A DNA stretch of 34,787 nt from CAIVPM01 sp049242885 (GTDB lineage: Bacteria > Bacteroidota > Bacteroidia > Chitinophagales > Chitinophagaceae). Shown one piece after another: positions 7,208 through 15,322 of the stretch; within the stretch, counting starts at the first letter, position 1, and each line of letters begins with the position of its first letter. Location: contig JBMLOQ010000028.1 of NCBI GenBank assembly GCA_049242885.1, forward strand, positions 1 through 34,787. Reading direction: 5' to 3'. A program made the position numbers and the translations under genes. Below the pieces are notes generated by a model. The model made no database searches. It worked only from the letters and a program-made list of their open reading frames with translations, and had not been told where the DNA came from.

Positions 7208-10200
7208 ATGAATATTTCAGAACTTTCACTCAAACGCCCAGTATTAGCAACAGTTTTAAATCTTACCATCATTTTATTTGGAATAGTTGGTTACAATTTT
7301 TTGGCTGTTAGAGAGTATCCAGCAATTGACCCCCCTACAATAAATGTAAGTACAAGCTATGCAGGTGCTAATTCAGATATTATAGAAAGTCAAATTACAG
7401 AACCCTTAGAAAAAGCTGTTAATGGTATTCCTGGTATTAAAGCTATTTCAAGTAGCAGTAGTGTGGGGCGAAGTAATATAACAGTTGAGTTTAATGTAGG
7501 CGAAAATTTAGAAGCTGCTGCTAATGATGTACGAGATAAAGTTGGCCAAGCTGTAAGAAATCTACCACAAGATATAGATGCTGCCCCCGTAGTTACAAAA
7601 AGTGATGCCAATAGTGATTTTATAATACTTATTGCATTACAAAGTAGAACCAAAGGTTTAATGGAATTAAGTGATTATGCCGAAAACATCCTTCAAGAAA
7701 AATTACAAACAATACCAGAAGTTAGCAGCATAAACATTATAGGACAAAAACGTCCAAGTATGCGTATTTGGATTAATCCTGATAAATTAAACCAATACAA
7801 CATTTCATTCAGCGATATTAGAACCGCTTTAAATAAAGAAAATGTAGAAATACCTAGCGGAAAAATTTATGGAGAAAAAACAGAACTTACCATTCGTGCC
7901 ATTGGAAAACTAACCACTGAAGAAGATTTTGAATACATTATTCTTAAACAAGAAGCTAGTGGCATAGTACGCCTTAAGGACGTTGCTAAAGTTGAAATTG
8001 CTCCTGAAAACGAAGAGTTTAGTTGGCGATTAAATGGTGTGCCAGCTGTAGGCTTGCAAGTAATTCCACAACCTGGAGCCAACTATATAAAAATAGCAGA
8101 TGAATTTAATAAAAGAATTGAAGAAATAAAAAAATCGGAAAAAGGTGATTTTGAAATTACTACGCTAATCGATGTTACACAAAACGTAAGAAATAGTATA
8201 AAAGAAGTAGGTGAAACTTTACTTATTGCTTTTGGATTAGTAGTGCTAGTTATTTTCTTTTTTTTCCGAAACATTTTAATCGCAATTCGCCCTTTAATTG
8301 ACATTCCAATTGCCTTAGTTGCCACATTCTTTATAATGTATATAGCAGGCTTTAGTATTAATGTACTTACACTTTTGGGCATAGTTTTAGCTACTGGATT
8401 AGTGGTTGATGATGGTATAGTAGTTACTGAAAATATTTTTAGAAAACTTGAAGAAGGTTTGCCCATTCACCAAGCAGCTTTAGAGGGAAGTAAAGAAATT
8501 TTCTTTGCTGTAATAAGCACTTCTTTAACGCTTACAGTTGTTTTTATGCCAGTTATCTTTTTAGAAGGTTTTGTAGGCAGTTTGTTTAGAGAATTTGGTA
8601 TTGTTGTGGCTGCTGCAGTTTTAATTAGTGCATTTGTATCACTCACCATTACACCAGTTTTAAATGTAGTACTCCATCGTGGTAGCAATCATGGGTGGCT
8701 GTACAACAAAACTGAACCCTTTTTTGCAGGCATGGAAAACGGATACAAATTTTTATTGTCAAAGTTTTTAAAAGTAAAATGGGTAGCTTGGATTATTGTG
8801 GTTGCATGTGTTGTTGCAGCAGTTTTTACTTATAACAATTTACAAAGTGAGCTTGCTCCATTAGAAGATAAAAGTAGAATTCGCTTTCAAATCACAGGAC
8901 CAGAAGGTGCTAGTTATGGCTATATGGTAAATGTGGGCACAAAAATTGTAGATTATTTAAATGACAGTGTTCCAGAAAAAAGATTTGTATTTGCTGCTAT
9001 ACCTGGTTTTGGTGGAAGTGGCGTAAATACAGGATTTGCTGGGTTTAGATTATTGCCTCCAGAACAACGAAAAAAAACCCAAAGCGAGTTAGCAAAAGAA
9101 TTATCAAAAAAACTTTCCCGTTTTAATGATGTAAGAATTTTCCCTGTTGAAGAGCAAACCATTAGTGTAGGCTTAGGAAGCAGAGGCTCATTGCCAGTAC
9201 AATTTATTTTACAAAATTTCGATTTTGAAAAAATAAAAACTGTAATTCCTAAATTTTTAGAAGAGGCTAGGAAAGATAAAACTTTCCAAAACGTTGATGT
9301 AAATTTAAAGTTCAATAAGCCCGAAATTCAATTAACCATAGATAGACTAAAAGCAAGAGATTTAGGCTTAAACATTAGTGATGTTGCAGATGTTGTTCAA
9401 AGTGCATTTAGTGGGCGAAGATTAGCTTACTTTATAATGAATGGAAAACAGTATCAAGTGATAAGCCAAGTAGCATATGAAGATAGACAAGCACCTGCAG
9501 ATATTTCAAAGCTTTATGTTCGCAATAGCAGAGGTGAAAATATACCATTATCTAGTGTGGTAAAATTAGAAGAAAACAGTAACCCTCCTTCCTTATATCA
9601 TTACAATCGTTTTAAAAGTGCAACAATAAGTGCTAGTCTTGCCGAAGGAAAAACTATTGGTGATGGTGTAAAAGCAATGCAAAAAATTGGAGATAAATTA
9701 TTAGATGATAGTTTTAAAACTGCACTTGGAGGACCAAGTAGAGATTATGCAGAAAGTAGTAGCAATATTTCTTTTGCTTTTGGCTTGGCCCTTATATTAA
9801 TTTACTTAGTTTTAGCTGCACAGTTCGAAAGTTTTAAAGATCCATTTACCATAATGCTAACTGTGCCATTAGCATTAGCAGGAGCATTATTAAGCTTGTA
9901 CTGGTTTGATTGTACTATAAATATATTTTCTCAAATAGGAATGATAATGTTAATTGGTTTAGTAACTAAAAATGGCATCTTAATTGTAGAATTTGCAAAT
10001 AAAAAACAAGAAGAAGGATTAACAAAAAAAGAAGCAGCATTAGAGGCTGCTGCACAAAGATTACGCCCTATTTTAATGACAAGCTTAGCTACCGCTTTAG
10101 GTGCCTTACCTATTGCTTTAAGCCTTGGTGCAGCTGCAACCAGTAGAGTGCCACTGGGTATAGTGGTGGTTGGTGGATTGCTATTTTCACTAATACTAAC

Positions 10201-10267
10201 TTTATTTGTAATTCCTTGCATTTACATTTTTATAGCAAAAAAACACACTTCGCCAAAAGCTATTTAA
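7208..10267 (+). CDS. RND efflux pump inner-membrane transporter (AcrB/HAE1-like)
   Basis: This is a proton-driven resistance-nodulation-division pump subunit with 1019 residues and the usual two-fold layout of 12 transmembrane helices and two large periplasmic loops. The N-terminus MNISELSLKRPVLATVLNL and VREYPAIDPPTINVSTSYAGA are typical. The proton-relay pair D401-D402 in TM4 (GLVVDDGIVVTEN) and K921 in TM10 (GLVTKNGILIVEF) are both present, so it should be active. A GTG nine codons upstream (7181) is possible, but the ATG at 7208 fits the family. No membrane-fusion protein or TolC-like gene is nearby, unlike most RND operons. It lies 61 nt after the exbD paralogue and 16 nt before the HAD gene, suggesting one operon. 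Substrates cannot be inferred. Confidence 0.93.
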   Translation: MNISELSLKRPVLATVLNLTIILFGIVGYNFLAVREYPAIDPPTINVSTSYAGANSDIIESQITEPLEKAVNGIPGIKAISSSSSVGRSNITVEFNVGENLEAAANDVRDKVGQAVRNLPQDIDAAPVVTKSDANSDFIILIALQSRTKGLMELSDYAENILQEKLQTIPEVSSINIIGQKRPSMRIWINPDKLNQYNISFSDIRTALNKENVEIPSGKIYGEKTELTIRAIGKLTTEEDFEYIILKQEASGIVRLKDVAKVEIAPENEEFSWRLNGVPAVGLQVIPQPGANYIKIADEFNKRIEEIKKSEKGDFEITTLIDVTQNVRNSIKEVGETLLIAFGLVVLVIFFFFRNILIAIRPLIDIPIALVATFFIMYIAGFSINVLTLLGIVLATGLVVDDGIVVTENIFRKLEEGLPIHQAALEGSKEIFFAVISTSLTLTVVFMPVIFLEGFVGSLFREFGIVVAAAVLISAFVSLTITPVLNVVLHRGSNHGWLYNKTEPFFAGMENGYKFLLSKFLKVKWVAWIIVVACVVAAVFTYNNLQSELAPLEDKSRIRFQITGPEGASYGYMVNVGTKIVDYLNDSVPEKRFVFAAIPGFGGSGVNTGFAGFRLLPPEQRKKTQSELAKELSKKLSRFNDVRIFPVEEQTISVGLGSRGSLPVQFILQNFDFEKIKTVIPKFLEEARKDKTFQNVDVNLKFNKPEIQLTIDRLKARDLGLNISDVADVVQSAFSGRRLAYFIMNGKQYQVISQVAYEDRQAPADISKLYVRNSRGENIPLSSVVKLEENSNPPSLYHYNRFKSATISASLAEGKTIGDGVKAMQKIGDKLLDDSFKTALGGPSRDYAESSSNISFAFGLALILIYLVLAAQFESFKDPFTIMLTVPLALAGALLSLYWFDCTINIFSQIGMIMLIGLVTKNGILIVEFANKKQEEGLTKKEAALEAAAQRLRPILMTSLATALGALPIALSLGAAATSRVPLGIVVVGGLLFSLILTLFVIPCIYIFIAKKHTSPKAI

Positions 10268-10283
10268 ACTATATATAATTTAA

Positions 10284-10979
10284 ATGAAATACAAACATCT
10301 ATTTTTCGACCTCGACCATACACTTTGGGATTTTGAAACAAATGCAAATGAAACTTTAAAAGAAATTTATCAAACTAATAAATTAGATGAAATTGGTGTG
10401 CATGATTTTGATGTATTCGCAAAGCAATACAGCATTCACAATCACAAATTATGGGATAGATATACCAAAGGTTTTATAAAACAAGAAGAACTTCGTTGGA
10501 AAAGAATTTGGTTGGCATTGCTAGATTTTAAAATTGCCAATGAAACATTATCTAGGCAATTATCTCATCAGTTTTTAGAAATACTTCCCACCAAAACAAA
10601 TTTGTTTGATTATACAATCGAAATTCTACAACACTTGCAGCAAAAGAACTACAGCATACACCTTATTACAAATGGATTTGAAAATGTACAATTAAACAAA
10701 TTAAAAAACGCCAATCTTACCTCATATTTTAATCAAGTAATTACGTCAGAAGCTAGCAACAGCTTAAAGCCCAAAAAAGAAATTTTTGAATACGCTTTAC
10801 AAAAATCCCAAGCTACATTTGATAATAGTATAATGATTGGCGATAATATTGAAGCTGATATACTTGGGGCAAAAAATGCAGGATTAGATACAATTTATGT
10901 AAATCATTTATCCAAAGAAAAATTACCAGAAGCTAATTATACAATTTTTCATTTACAAGAATTACAAGATATTTTGTAA
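10284..10979 (+). CDS. yjjG: HAD-superfamily phosphatase, YjjG-like pyrimidine 5'-nucleotidase
   Basis: This cytosolic HAD hydrolase of 231 residues is probably a nucleotidase acting on (non-canonical) pyrimidine nucleoside monophosphates, by similarity to YjjG. All four HAD motifs are visible: motif I FFDLDHTLWDF with the nucleophile D9 and acid/base D11, motif II LITNGF (T129), motif III LKPKKEIFEYAL (K162), and motif IV MIGDNIEADILGAKNAG (D187). The helical cap lies between residues 16 and about 105. It starts 16 nt after the RND gene, so it is likely cotranscribed, though the functional link is unclear. Confidence 0.85.
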   Translation: MKYKHLFFDLDHTLWDFETNANETLKEIYQTNKLDEIGVHDFDVFAKQYSIHNHKLWDRYTKGFIKQEELRWKRIWLALLDFKIANETLSRQLSHQFLEILPTKTNLFDYTIEILQHLQQKNYSIHLITNGFENVQLNKLKNANLTSYFNQVITSEASNSLKPKKEIFEYALQKSQATFDNSIMIGDNIEADILGAKNAGLDTIYVNHLSKEKLPEANYTIFHLQELQDIL

Positions 10980-11018
10980 TTTTTTATGGAAAAGTTTTAG
11001 CCCCATAATCTTATTGTC

Positions 11019-11034
11019 AGAACTGGCCAGTTCT
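11019..11034. promoter_or_regulatory. Perfect 16-bp palindrome upstream of the second tonB
   Basis: The sequence AGAACTGGCCAGTTCT is an exact palindrome 29 nt before the ATG of the tonB paralogue, in otherwise AT-rich DNA. It has the size and symmetry of a homodimeric repressor operator. About 0.5 such perfect 16-mers are expected by chance in a window this long, so its position is the main argument. Confidence 0.4.
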
Positions 11035-11063
11035 CTATTTCATCATCTTTAAATTTTAAAACA

Positions 11064-11912
11064 ATGAAACCAGAGAACATTTTAAAAAGCGATTACTTAG
11101 ACATTTTGTTTGAAAACAAAAACAAAGATTATGGTGCATACGACTTAAGAAAAACTTATCCAAAGCGTTTATTAAAATCACTTGGTATTATGCTTGGGTG
11201 CTTACTAGTTTTTGTAGGCTTTCAAAGCTGGAAAACACCAAAGAAAACTGGCAGTTTAGCCTTTTCTGAGGTGATAGATCTTTACATCGAAAGCCACGAT
11301 AAAAAAGAACAAGAAAAAGAAAAACCAAAAGAAATAATTAAACAACCAGCCACAAAGCCAATGGCAGAGATAGCTTACAATGTGCCTAAAATAGTGCCAA
11401 ATGATATTCCAACAGATGTGCCACCAATTGATGCTATTGACACTTCATTTCAAGGAAATAAAAACAATCCCAATGGACCTGCAACAGAAAATATTATTGG
11501 GGTTGTTGCTGGCCCTGAAGATAAACCAGGAACTGGTGACATCAATAAACCTATTTCAAACGATGGCAACGGCACAATTGAACCTAATGAAGATACCCCA
11601 ATTTACAACCCCTCAGAACAACCAGAATATCCTGGTGGTATTGAAGCCCTAAAATCGTTTATGCTCAGGCATTTAAAACAACCAGATGATATGGATGAAG
11701 GTGATAAAATAGTAGTTATTGCAAAATTTGTGGTTGATAAATCTGGTGCCATAGAAAATATTGAAATTGTAAAAAATGGAAGAGAAGATTTAGATAATGA
11801 AGTAAAACGAGTAATTAAAAAAATGCCTCAATGGAAGCCTGGAATGCAAGCAGGTAAAGCTGTTGATGTATATTTTAAGCTGCCAGTTACATTTACAAAT
11901 ACAAATTATTAA
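11064..11912 (+). CDS. tonB: TonB energy transducer (paralogue 2)
   Basis: This periplasm-spanning protein should transmit proton-motive energy from ExbB/ExbD to outer-membrane receptors. The 282 residues comprise a cytoplasmic head with YGAYDLRKTY (23-32), a transmembrane helix (about 36-55), a linker moderately rich in Pro, Lys and Asn (60-185), and a C-terminal TonB domain (about 186-278) with EYPGG (188-192), VVDKSGAIENIEI and MPQWKPGMQAGKAV. The head closely resembles that of the TonB at 14388 (YGAYDMRKTYHKR), so the two are paralogues, but the linkers differ: this one lacks the long polyproline run. It stands 84 nt after the HAD gene behind a palindrome, and 238 nt before the exbB operon, with a terminator between. 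Confidence 0.9.
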   Translation: MKPENILKSDYLDILFENKNKDYGAYDLRKTYPKRLLKSLGIMLGCLLVFVGFQSWKTPKKTGSLAFSEVIDLYIESHDKKEQEKEKPKEIIKQPATKPMAEIAYNVPKIVPNDIPTDVPPIDAIDTSFQGNKNNPNGPATENIIGVVAGPEDKPGTGDINKPISNDGNGTIEPNEDTPIYNPSEQPEYPGGIEALKSFMLRHLKQPDDMDEGDKIVVIAKFVVDKSGAIENIEIVKNGREDLDNEVKRVIKKMPQWKPGMQAGKAVDVYFKLPVTFTNTNY

Positions 11913-11938
11913 AAATAAAAAAAGTTTATGAAACTAAT

Positions 11939-11968
11939 AGGGATTGCTTAATCAAAAGCAATCCTTTA
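11939..11968 (+). terminator. Terminator after the second tonB
   Basis: A 9-bp stem GGATTGCTT/AAGCAATCC (11941-11949 with 11956-11964), extended by two weaker pairs, closes a 6-nt loop and is followed by TTTACTATTT. It lies 26 nt after the stop of the tonB paralogue, separating it from the exbB operon. Confidence 0.65.
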
Positions 11969-12065
11969 CTATTTAGAATTTGTAGCAACAAAAATTAAAA
12001 CAAACCATTTGGAGTTCAACAAAAAAACAATCTATTTTAACAAAAAATTATTTTTAGTTAAAAGT

Positions 12066-12098
12066 TTTGGTTCAATCAATTTATTTTCAGTACAATTG
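12066..12098 (+). promoter_or_regulatory. Candidate promoter of the exbB-exbD-exbD-tonB operon
   Basis: A TTTG (12066-12069) and a TACAATTG (12091-12098, one mismatch from TAnnTTTG) are separated by 21 nt. This is at the long end of the usual -33/-7 spacing of Bacteroidota promoters. The leader to the exbB ATG would be about 45 nt. Confidence 0.35.
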
Positions 12099-12150
12099 CC
12101 GTCTGAAAAATATTAATAACAACATTTTTTAAATCAAAAACAATTTAAAC

Positions 12151-13029
12151 ATGGCTGACATTAAACCAACCGTAGCACCAAAAGCTACAACATCTGTTCA
12201 ACCACACAAAAGCAGTAATGCTATTTCTTGGATTGCTCCATTGGCTTGTATTGTAACAGGTTACATTATTTGGCGTTTTTTATTAGGTGCCAATTCAAAC
12301 TTTAAAATGCCCGATGCTACAGGCGGATTTTGGCCTAGTCATAAAGACCCTCAAGATGGTGGTTTAGTTCCTAAACCTTTAGCTATGATGTACGAGGGTG
12401 GAATTATTGTACCATTATTAATTGGTTGTTTTTTAACTGTAATCACATTTGTGATTGAGCGTTTTTTAAGTGTAAAAAAAGCTGCTGGTGCTGGCAACAG
12501 TGCAGAGTTTATTAGAAAAGTGCAGTACAACTTAGCCAACAAAGAAATTGATAAAGCTTTAGCTGAGTGCGATAAACAAAAAGGTAGCGTAGGTAATGTA
12601 ATGAAAGCTGGTTTGCGTAAGTACAAAGAAATGATTACTAACAACGAATTAGCAACAGAGCAAAAAGTACTTAACATTCAAAAAGAAATTGAAGAAGCTA
12701 CTGCTCTTGAATTACCAATGTTAGAGAAAAACTTAGTTTTCTTATCTACTATTGCTTCTGTAGCAACTTTATTAGGTTTATTAGGTACGGTATTAGGTAT
12801 GATTAAATCATTCTCTGCTTTAGGTTCTGGTGGCGGTGGCGGTGGTGCTGCTGAAGAATTATCAAAAGGTATTTCTGAAGCACTTTATAATACTGCTTTA
12901 GGTATTGGAACATCAGCTTTAGCAATCATTTTCTACAACATGTTTACTACAAAAATTGATGGAATAACTCATGGTATTGATGAAAGTGGTTTCACTTTAA
13001 CTCAAAGTTTTGCTGCTAACTACAGATAA
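12151..13029 (+). CDS. exbB: ExbB/TolQ/MotA-family proton channel protein
   Basis: This is the inner-membrane motor subunit that forms the pentameric proton channel around ExbD and drives TonB. It has 292 residues with transmembrane helices at about 24-46, 82-106, 194-220 and 240-266. The conserved MotA/TolQ/ExbB region is LVFLSTIASVATLLGLLGTVLGMIKSF (195-221), followed by a six-glycine run (227-232), AAEELSKGISEAL and TALGIGTSALAIIFYN. The extra N-terminal helix preceded by a polar leader is common in Bacteroidota ExbB. It is the first gene of a four-gene operon (gaps of 61, 26 and 47 nt). Confidence 0.95.
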   Translation: MADIKPTVAPKATTSVQPHKSSNAISWIAPLACIVTGYIIWRFLLGANSNFKMPDATGGFWPSHKDPQDGGLVPKPLAMMYEGGIIVPLLIGCFLTVITFVIERFLSVKKAAGAGNSAEFIRKVQYNLANKEIDKALAECDKQKGSVGNVMKAGLRKYKEMITNNELATEQKVLNIQKEIEEATALELPMLEKNLVFLSTIASVATLLGLLGTVLGMIKSFSALGSGGGGGGAAEELSKGISEALYNTALGIGTSALAIIFYNMFTTKIDGITHGIDESGFTLTQSFAANYR

Positions 13030-13090
13030 TATTTGTGGAATTACCAAAATTTTGAATCATAATTTGTGAAACTAATAAATTAATACTACA

Positions 13091-13753
13091 ATGGGACGTC
13101 CTAAGATTGCAAGAAAAAGCACAATTATTGACATGACCGCCATGTGCGATGTGGCATTTTTGTTGCTTAGCTTTTTTATATTAACAACTAAGTTTAAACC
13201 GTCTGAGGCAATTACTGTTGAAACACCAAATTCAGTAAGCAGTAAAAAAGCTCCAGAAAAAGATGTAGTGTTGGTAACAATTGATAAAACGGGTAAAGTT
13301 TTTATTTCTATGGATGATGTAGATAAAAAAGAAACTTTAGTAAACGCAATCAACGCTGCAAAAGGTTTGAATATAGATGTAAAAAAGTTTAAAGCTGCCG
13401 AATTTTTTGGTGCTTCTTTTGCCAGTTTAAATCAATTTTTAAATCTTCCCAAAGAGCAATTAAAAGGTGAGTTGTTGCCAGGTATTCCAGTAGATAGCAC
13501 TAAAGGTGCCAACGAATTAATTGAATGGTTAACTTATGTAAAATCTACCTACGAAGGATCAAAAATGAACCTTCTATTAAAAGGTGATAATTTAAGTAAA
13601 TACCCATCATTTAAAGCAGTTTTGGATGCTTTTAAAAAGAACGATTTACTAAAACTACAAATGGTAACTAATCCTGAAAATGCTCCTCAAGGTACAGATT
13701 TATACGTAAAACGTAAACAAGAAGAGTACTCTGGAAAAAGAACAGAAGAATAA
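13091..13753 (+). CDS. exbD: ExbD-family protein, first of the core operon
   Basis: This is an ExbD/TolR-type motor subunit with 220 residues. A short positive N-terminus (MGRPKIARKST) is followed by a transmembrane helix with the proton-relay aspartate D20 in MTAMCDVAFLLLSFFILTT. A periplasmic domain longer than usual follows, with an insert around 95-160 relative to the second ExbD. The charged C-terminus ends KRKQEEYSGKRTEE. It differs clearly from the other two ExbD proteins, so the motor probably carries two unlike ExbD subunits. Tandem unlike exbD genes are common in Bacteroidota. Confidence 0.93.
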   Translation: MGRPKIARKSTIIDMTAMCDVAFLLLSFFILTTKFKPSEAITVETPNSVSSKKAPEKDVVLVTIDKTGKVFISMDDVDKKETLVNAINAAKGLNIDVKKFKAAEFFGASFASLNQFLNLPKEQLKGELLPGIPVDSTKGANELIEWLTYVKSTYEGSKMNLLLKGDNLSKYPSFKAVLDAFKKNDLLKLQMVTNPENAPQGTDLYVKRKQEEYSGKRTEE

Positions 13754-13779
13754 TTTTTAAATCATTAAAATAGATTATC

Positions 13780-14340
13780 ATGGCAGAAATGGATACCTCG
13801 TCTGGTGGGGGACACAAGAAAGGGCCAGGCGTAAAAAAAGGAAAAAAACTTTCTACAAGGGTTGATTTAACCCCAATGGTAGACCTTGGTTTTCTACTTA
13901 TTACATTCTTTATATTTACAACAACTATGGCTCAGCCAACTGGTTTAAAGTTATTTTTACCAAAAGATGCTGATAAGCCTGATGAGCAAAACAAAACCAA
14001 AGAAAGTGGTGTACTAACTATTTTACTTGGTAAAGACAATAATGTGTTTTACTACGAAGGCATGATTGATAATTCTAATGCAAGCACAAAATTCAAAGCA
14101 TCAAACTTTGGAACAAGTGAAACGGGTATTAGAACTGTAATTATGAATAAGAAAAAAAATACTCCAGAAAAAGATTTAATGGTAATCATTAAACCTAATA
14201 GCGAGAGTACTTATAAAAATGTAGTAGATATTTTAGACGAAATGCAAATAAGCATCATAAAACGCTATGCACTAGTTGATATATCAGAAGTAGAAGACCA
14301 ATTAGTAAAAATTACAGAAGCTGCTGGTGTAGCAAAATAA
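13780..14340 (+). CDS. exbD: ExbD-family protein, second of the core operon
   Basis: This is an ExbD/TolR-type motor subunit with 186 residues. A glycine- and lysine-rich cytoplasmic N-terminus leads to a transmembrane helix (about 34-49) with the aspartate D35 in TPMVDLGFLLITFF. The periplasmic domain contains YKNVVDILDEMQISIIKRYAL. It is nearly identical through the membrane segment to the orphan ExbD at 6625-7146 (27 consecutive identical residues), while the periplasmic parts have diverged. It begins 26 nt after the first exbD and is followed after 47 nt by tonB. Confidence 0.94.
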   Translation: MAEMDTSSGGGHKKGPGVKKGKKLSTRVDLTPMVDLGFLLITFFIFTTTMAQPTGLKLFLPKDADKPDEQNKTKESGVLTILLGKDNNVFYYEGMIDNSNASTKFKASNFGTSETGIRTVIMNKKKNTPEKDLMVIIKPNSESTYKNVVDILDEMQISIIKRYALVDISEVEDQLVKITEAAGVAK

Positions 14341-14387
14341 TTTTTATGAAAAAAAATTAGATGTAGAATCTTTTAAAAAAAATTAAA

Positions 14388-15233
14388 ATGGACATTAATA
14401 AAATTCTCACGGCCGATGTTTTAGACATTATTTTCGAAGGTCGAAACAAAGAATATGGTGCCTATGATATGCGTAAAACTTACCACAAGCGTATTAAAAT
14501 TGCTTTGTTGGGAATGTTTGGAGCATTAGTTTTGGTAATGGGTGGGTCTATTTTAGCCAATAAAGGTGGAAAAACTAAAAACGATGTTTTGGTTCAAGAT
14601 TTATCTCTTGAAAATGTAAAACAACAAGAAGAAAAAAAGCCTGAACCACCACCACCGCCACCACCACCTAAACAAGAACCACCAAAAGTGGAAATCACTA
14701 AGTTTACTCCTCCAAAAATTGTAAAAGATGAGGAAGTAAAAGAAGATGAAAAACCACCTGATGTAGAAAAATTAGAAGAAACCAAAATTGGTACTTTTAA
14801 TCAAGAAGGTACTAAAGATGAAGGAATAGTTGCACCTGTAGTTGAAAGTAAAGGTACAGGTACAGTAGAAGCACCAGCACCTGCTGAAGATTACGATAAG
14901 CTATTTACATCGGTACAAATTGAAAGCGAATTTCCTGGTGGACAAGCTGCATGGATTAGATATCTCGAAAGAAATCTTAACGCAAATGCACCACAAGACA
15001 ATGGAGCACCTATTGGTAGATATCAAATTGCTGTTTCTTTTACAGTTGATAAAGAAGGAAACATCAGCGACGTAAGTGCTGACAAAGTAGGTGGAGGAGA
15101 AGATTATGGAACAATTGCCGAAGCCATTAAAGTAATTAAAAAGGGTCCAAAATGGAAACCTGGTGTACAAAATGGTGTACAAGTAAAAAGTAGAAAAAAA
15201 CAATTAGTAACCTTCCAAGTAACAGAAGAATAG
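14388..15233 (+). CDS. tonB: TonB energy transducer of the core operon
   Basis: This 281-residue TonB links the ExbB/ExbD motor to outer-membrane receptors. A cytoplasmic head with YGAYDMRKTYHKR (23-35) precedes a transmembrane helix (about 36-57). The periplasmic linker has eight consecutive prolines (87-94) and then the segment KFTPPKIVKDEEVK (105-118). A TonB C-terminal domain (about 178-279) carries EFPGG (181-185), FTVDKEGNISDVS and GPKWKPGVQNGVQV. The segment 99-118 is almost identical to residues 30-49 of the small secreted protein at 26996-27244, including 39 identical nucleotides. It is the last gene of the operon, closed by a terminator at 15248-15277. Confidence 0.95.
   Translation: MDINKILTADVLDIIFEGRNKEYGAYDMRKTYHKRIKIALLGMFGALVLVMGGSILANKGGKTKNDVLVQDLSLENVKQQEEKKPEPPPPPPPPKQEPPKVEITKFTPPKIVKDEEVKEDEKPPDVEKLEETKIGTFNQEGTKDEGIVAPVVESKGTGTVEAPAPAEDYDKLFTSVQIESEFPGGQAAWIRYLERNLNANAPQDNGAPIGRYQIAVSFTVDKEGNISDVSADKVGGGEDYGTIAEAIKVIKKGPKWKPGVQNGVQVKSRKKQLVTFQVTEE
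14703..14741 (+). repeat. 39-nt exact repeat shared with the proline-rich peptide gene
   Basis: This stretch of tonB is identical in all 39 positions to the coding strand of the gene at 26996-27244 (minus-strand positions 27136 down to 27098). The flanks diverge at once at nucleotide level, although the protein similarity extends six residues upstream. Confidence 0.9.
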
Positions 15234-15247
15234 TTTTTTAAAATTAT

Positions 15248-15277
15248 AACCCTCAAATTTTTTGAGGGTTTTTTTTT
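15248..15277 (+). terminator. Rho-independent terminator of the exbB-tonB operon
   Basis: A 10-bp perfect stem AACCCTCAAA/TTTGAGGGTT (15248-15257 with 15261-15270) with a 3-nt loop is followed by seven more T residues. It lies 14 nt after the tonB stop codon. Confidence 0.92.
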
Positions 15278-15304
15278 GCTAGTAACTTCAAAAAATTAGT
15301 TTCG
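15275..15304 (+). promoter_or_regulatory. Candidate promoter of the carB half-gene
   Basis: A TTTG at 15275-15278 and TAGTTTCG at 15297-15304 (one mismatch from TAnnTTTG) are spaced by 18 nt, matching the -33/-7 geometry of Bacteroidota promoters. The box is followed by CAACAA, as at pdxH. The ATG of the gene lies 18 nt downstream. The -33 element is made from the end of the terminator T-tract of the preceding operon. Confidence 0.5.
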
Positions 15305-15322
15305 CAACAATTTCAAAAACAA

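Noticed and set aside
12826..12849. GGTGGCGGTGGCGGTGGT-like run as a repeat element
   Set aside because: It encodes the six-glycine loop of ExbB in frame and is not a mobile or regulatory repeat.
14594..14785. Glycine- and serine-rich minus-strand ORF inside tonB
   Set aside because: It mirrors the proline-rich linker of TonB on the opposite strand. It resembles the ORF at 26919-27251 only because both linkers share sequence.
15234..15322. Frameshifted N-terminal half of carB upstream of the C-half
   Set aside because: The 89-nt gap holds a terminator and a promoter-like element, and upstream is tonB in all its length, so no N-half is hidden there.
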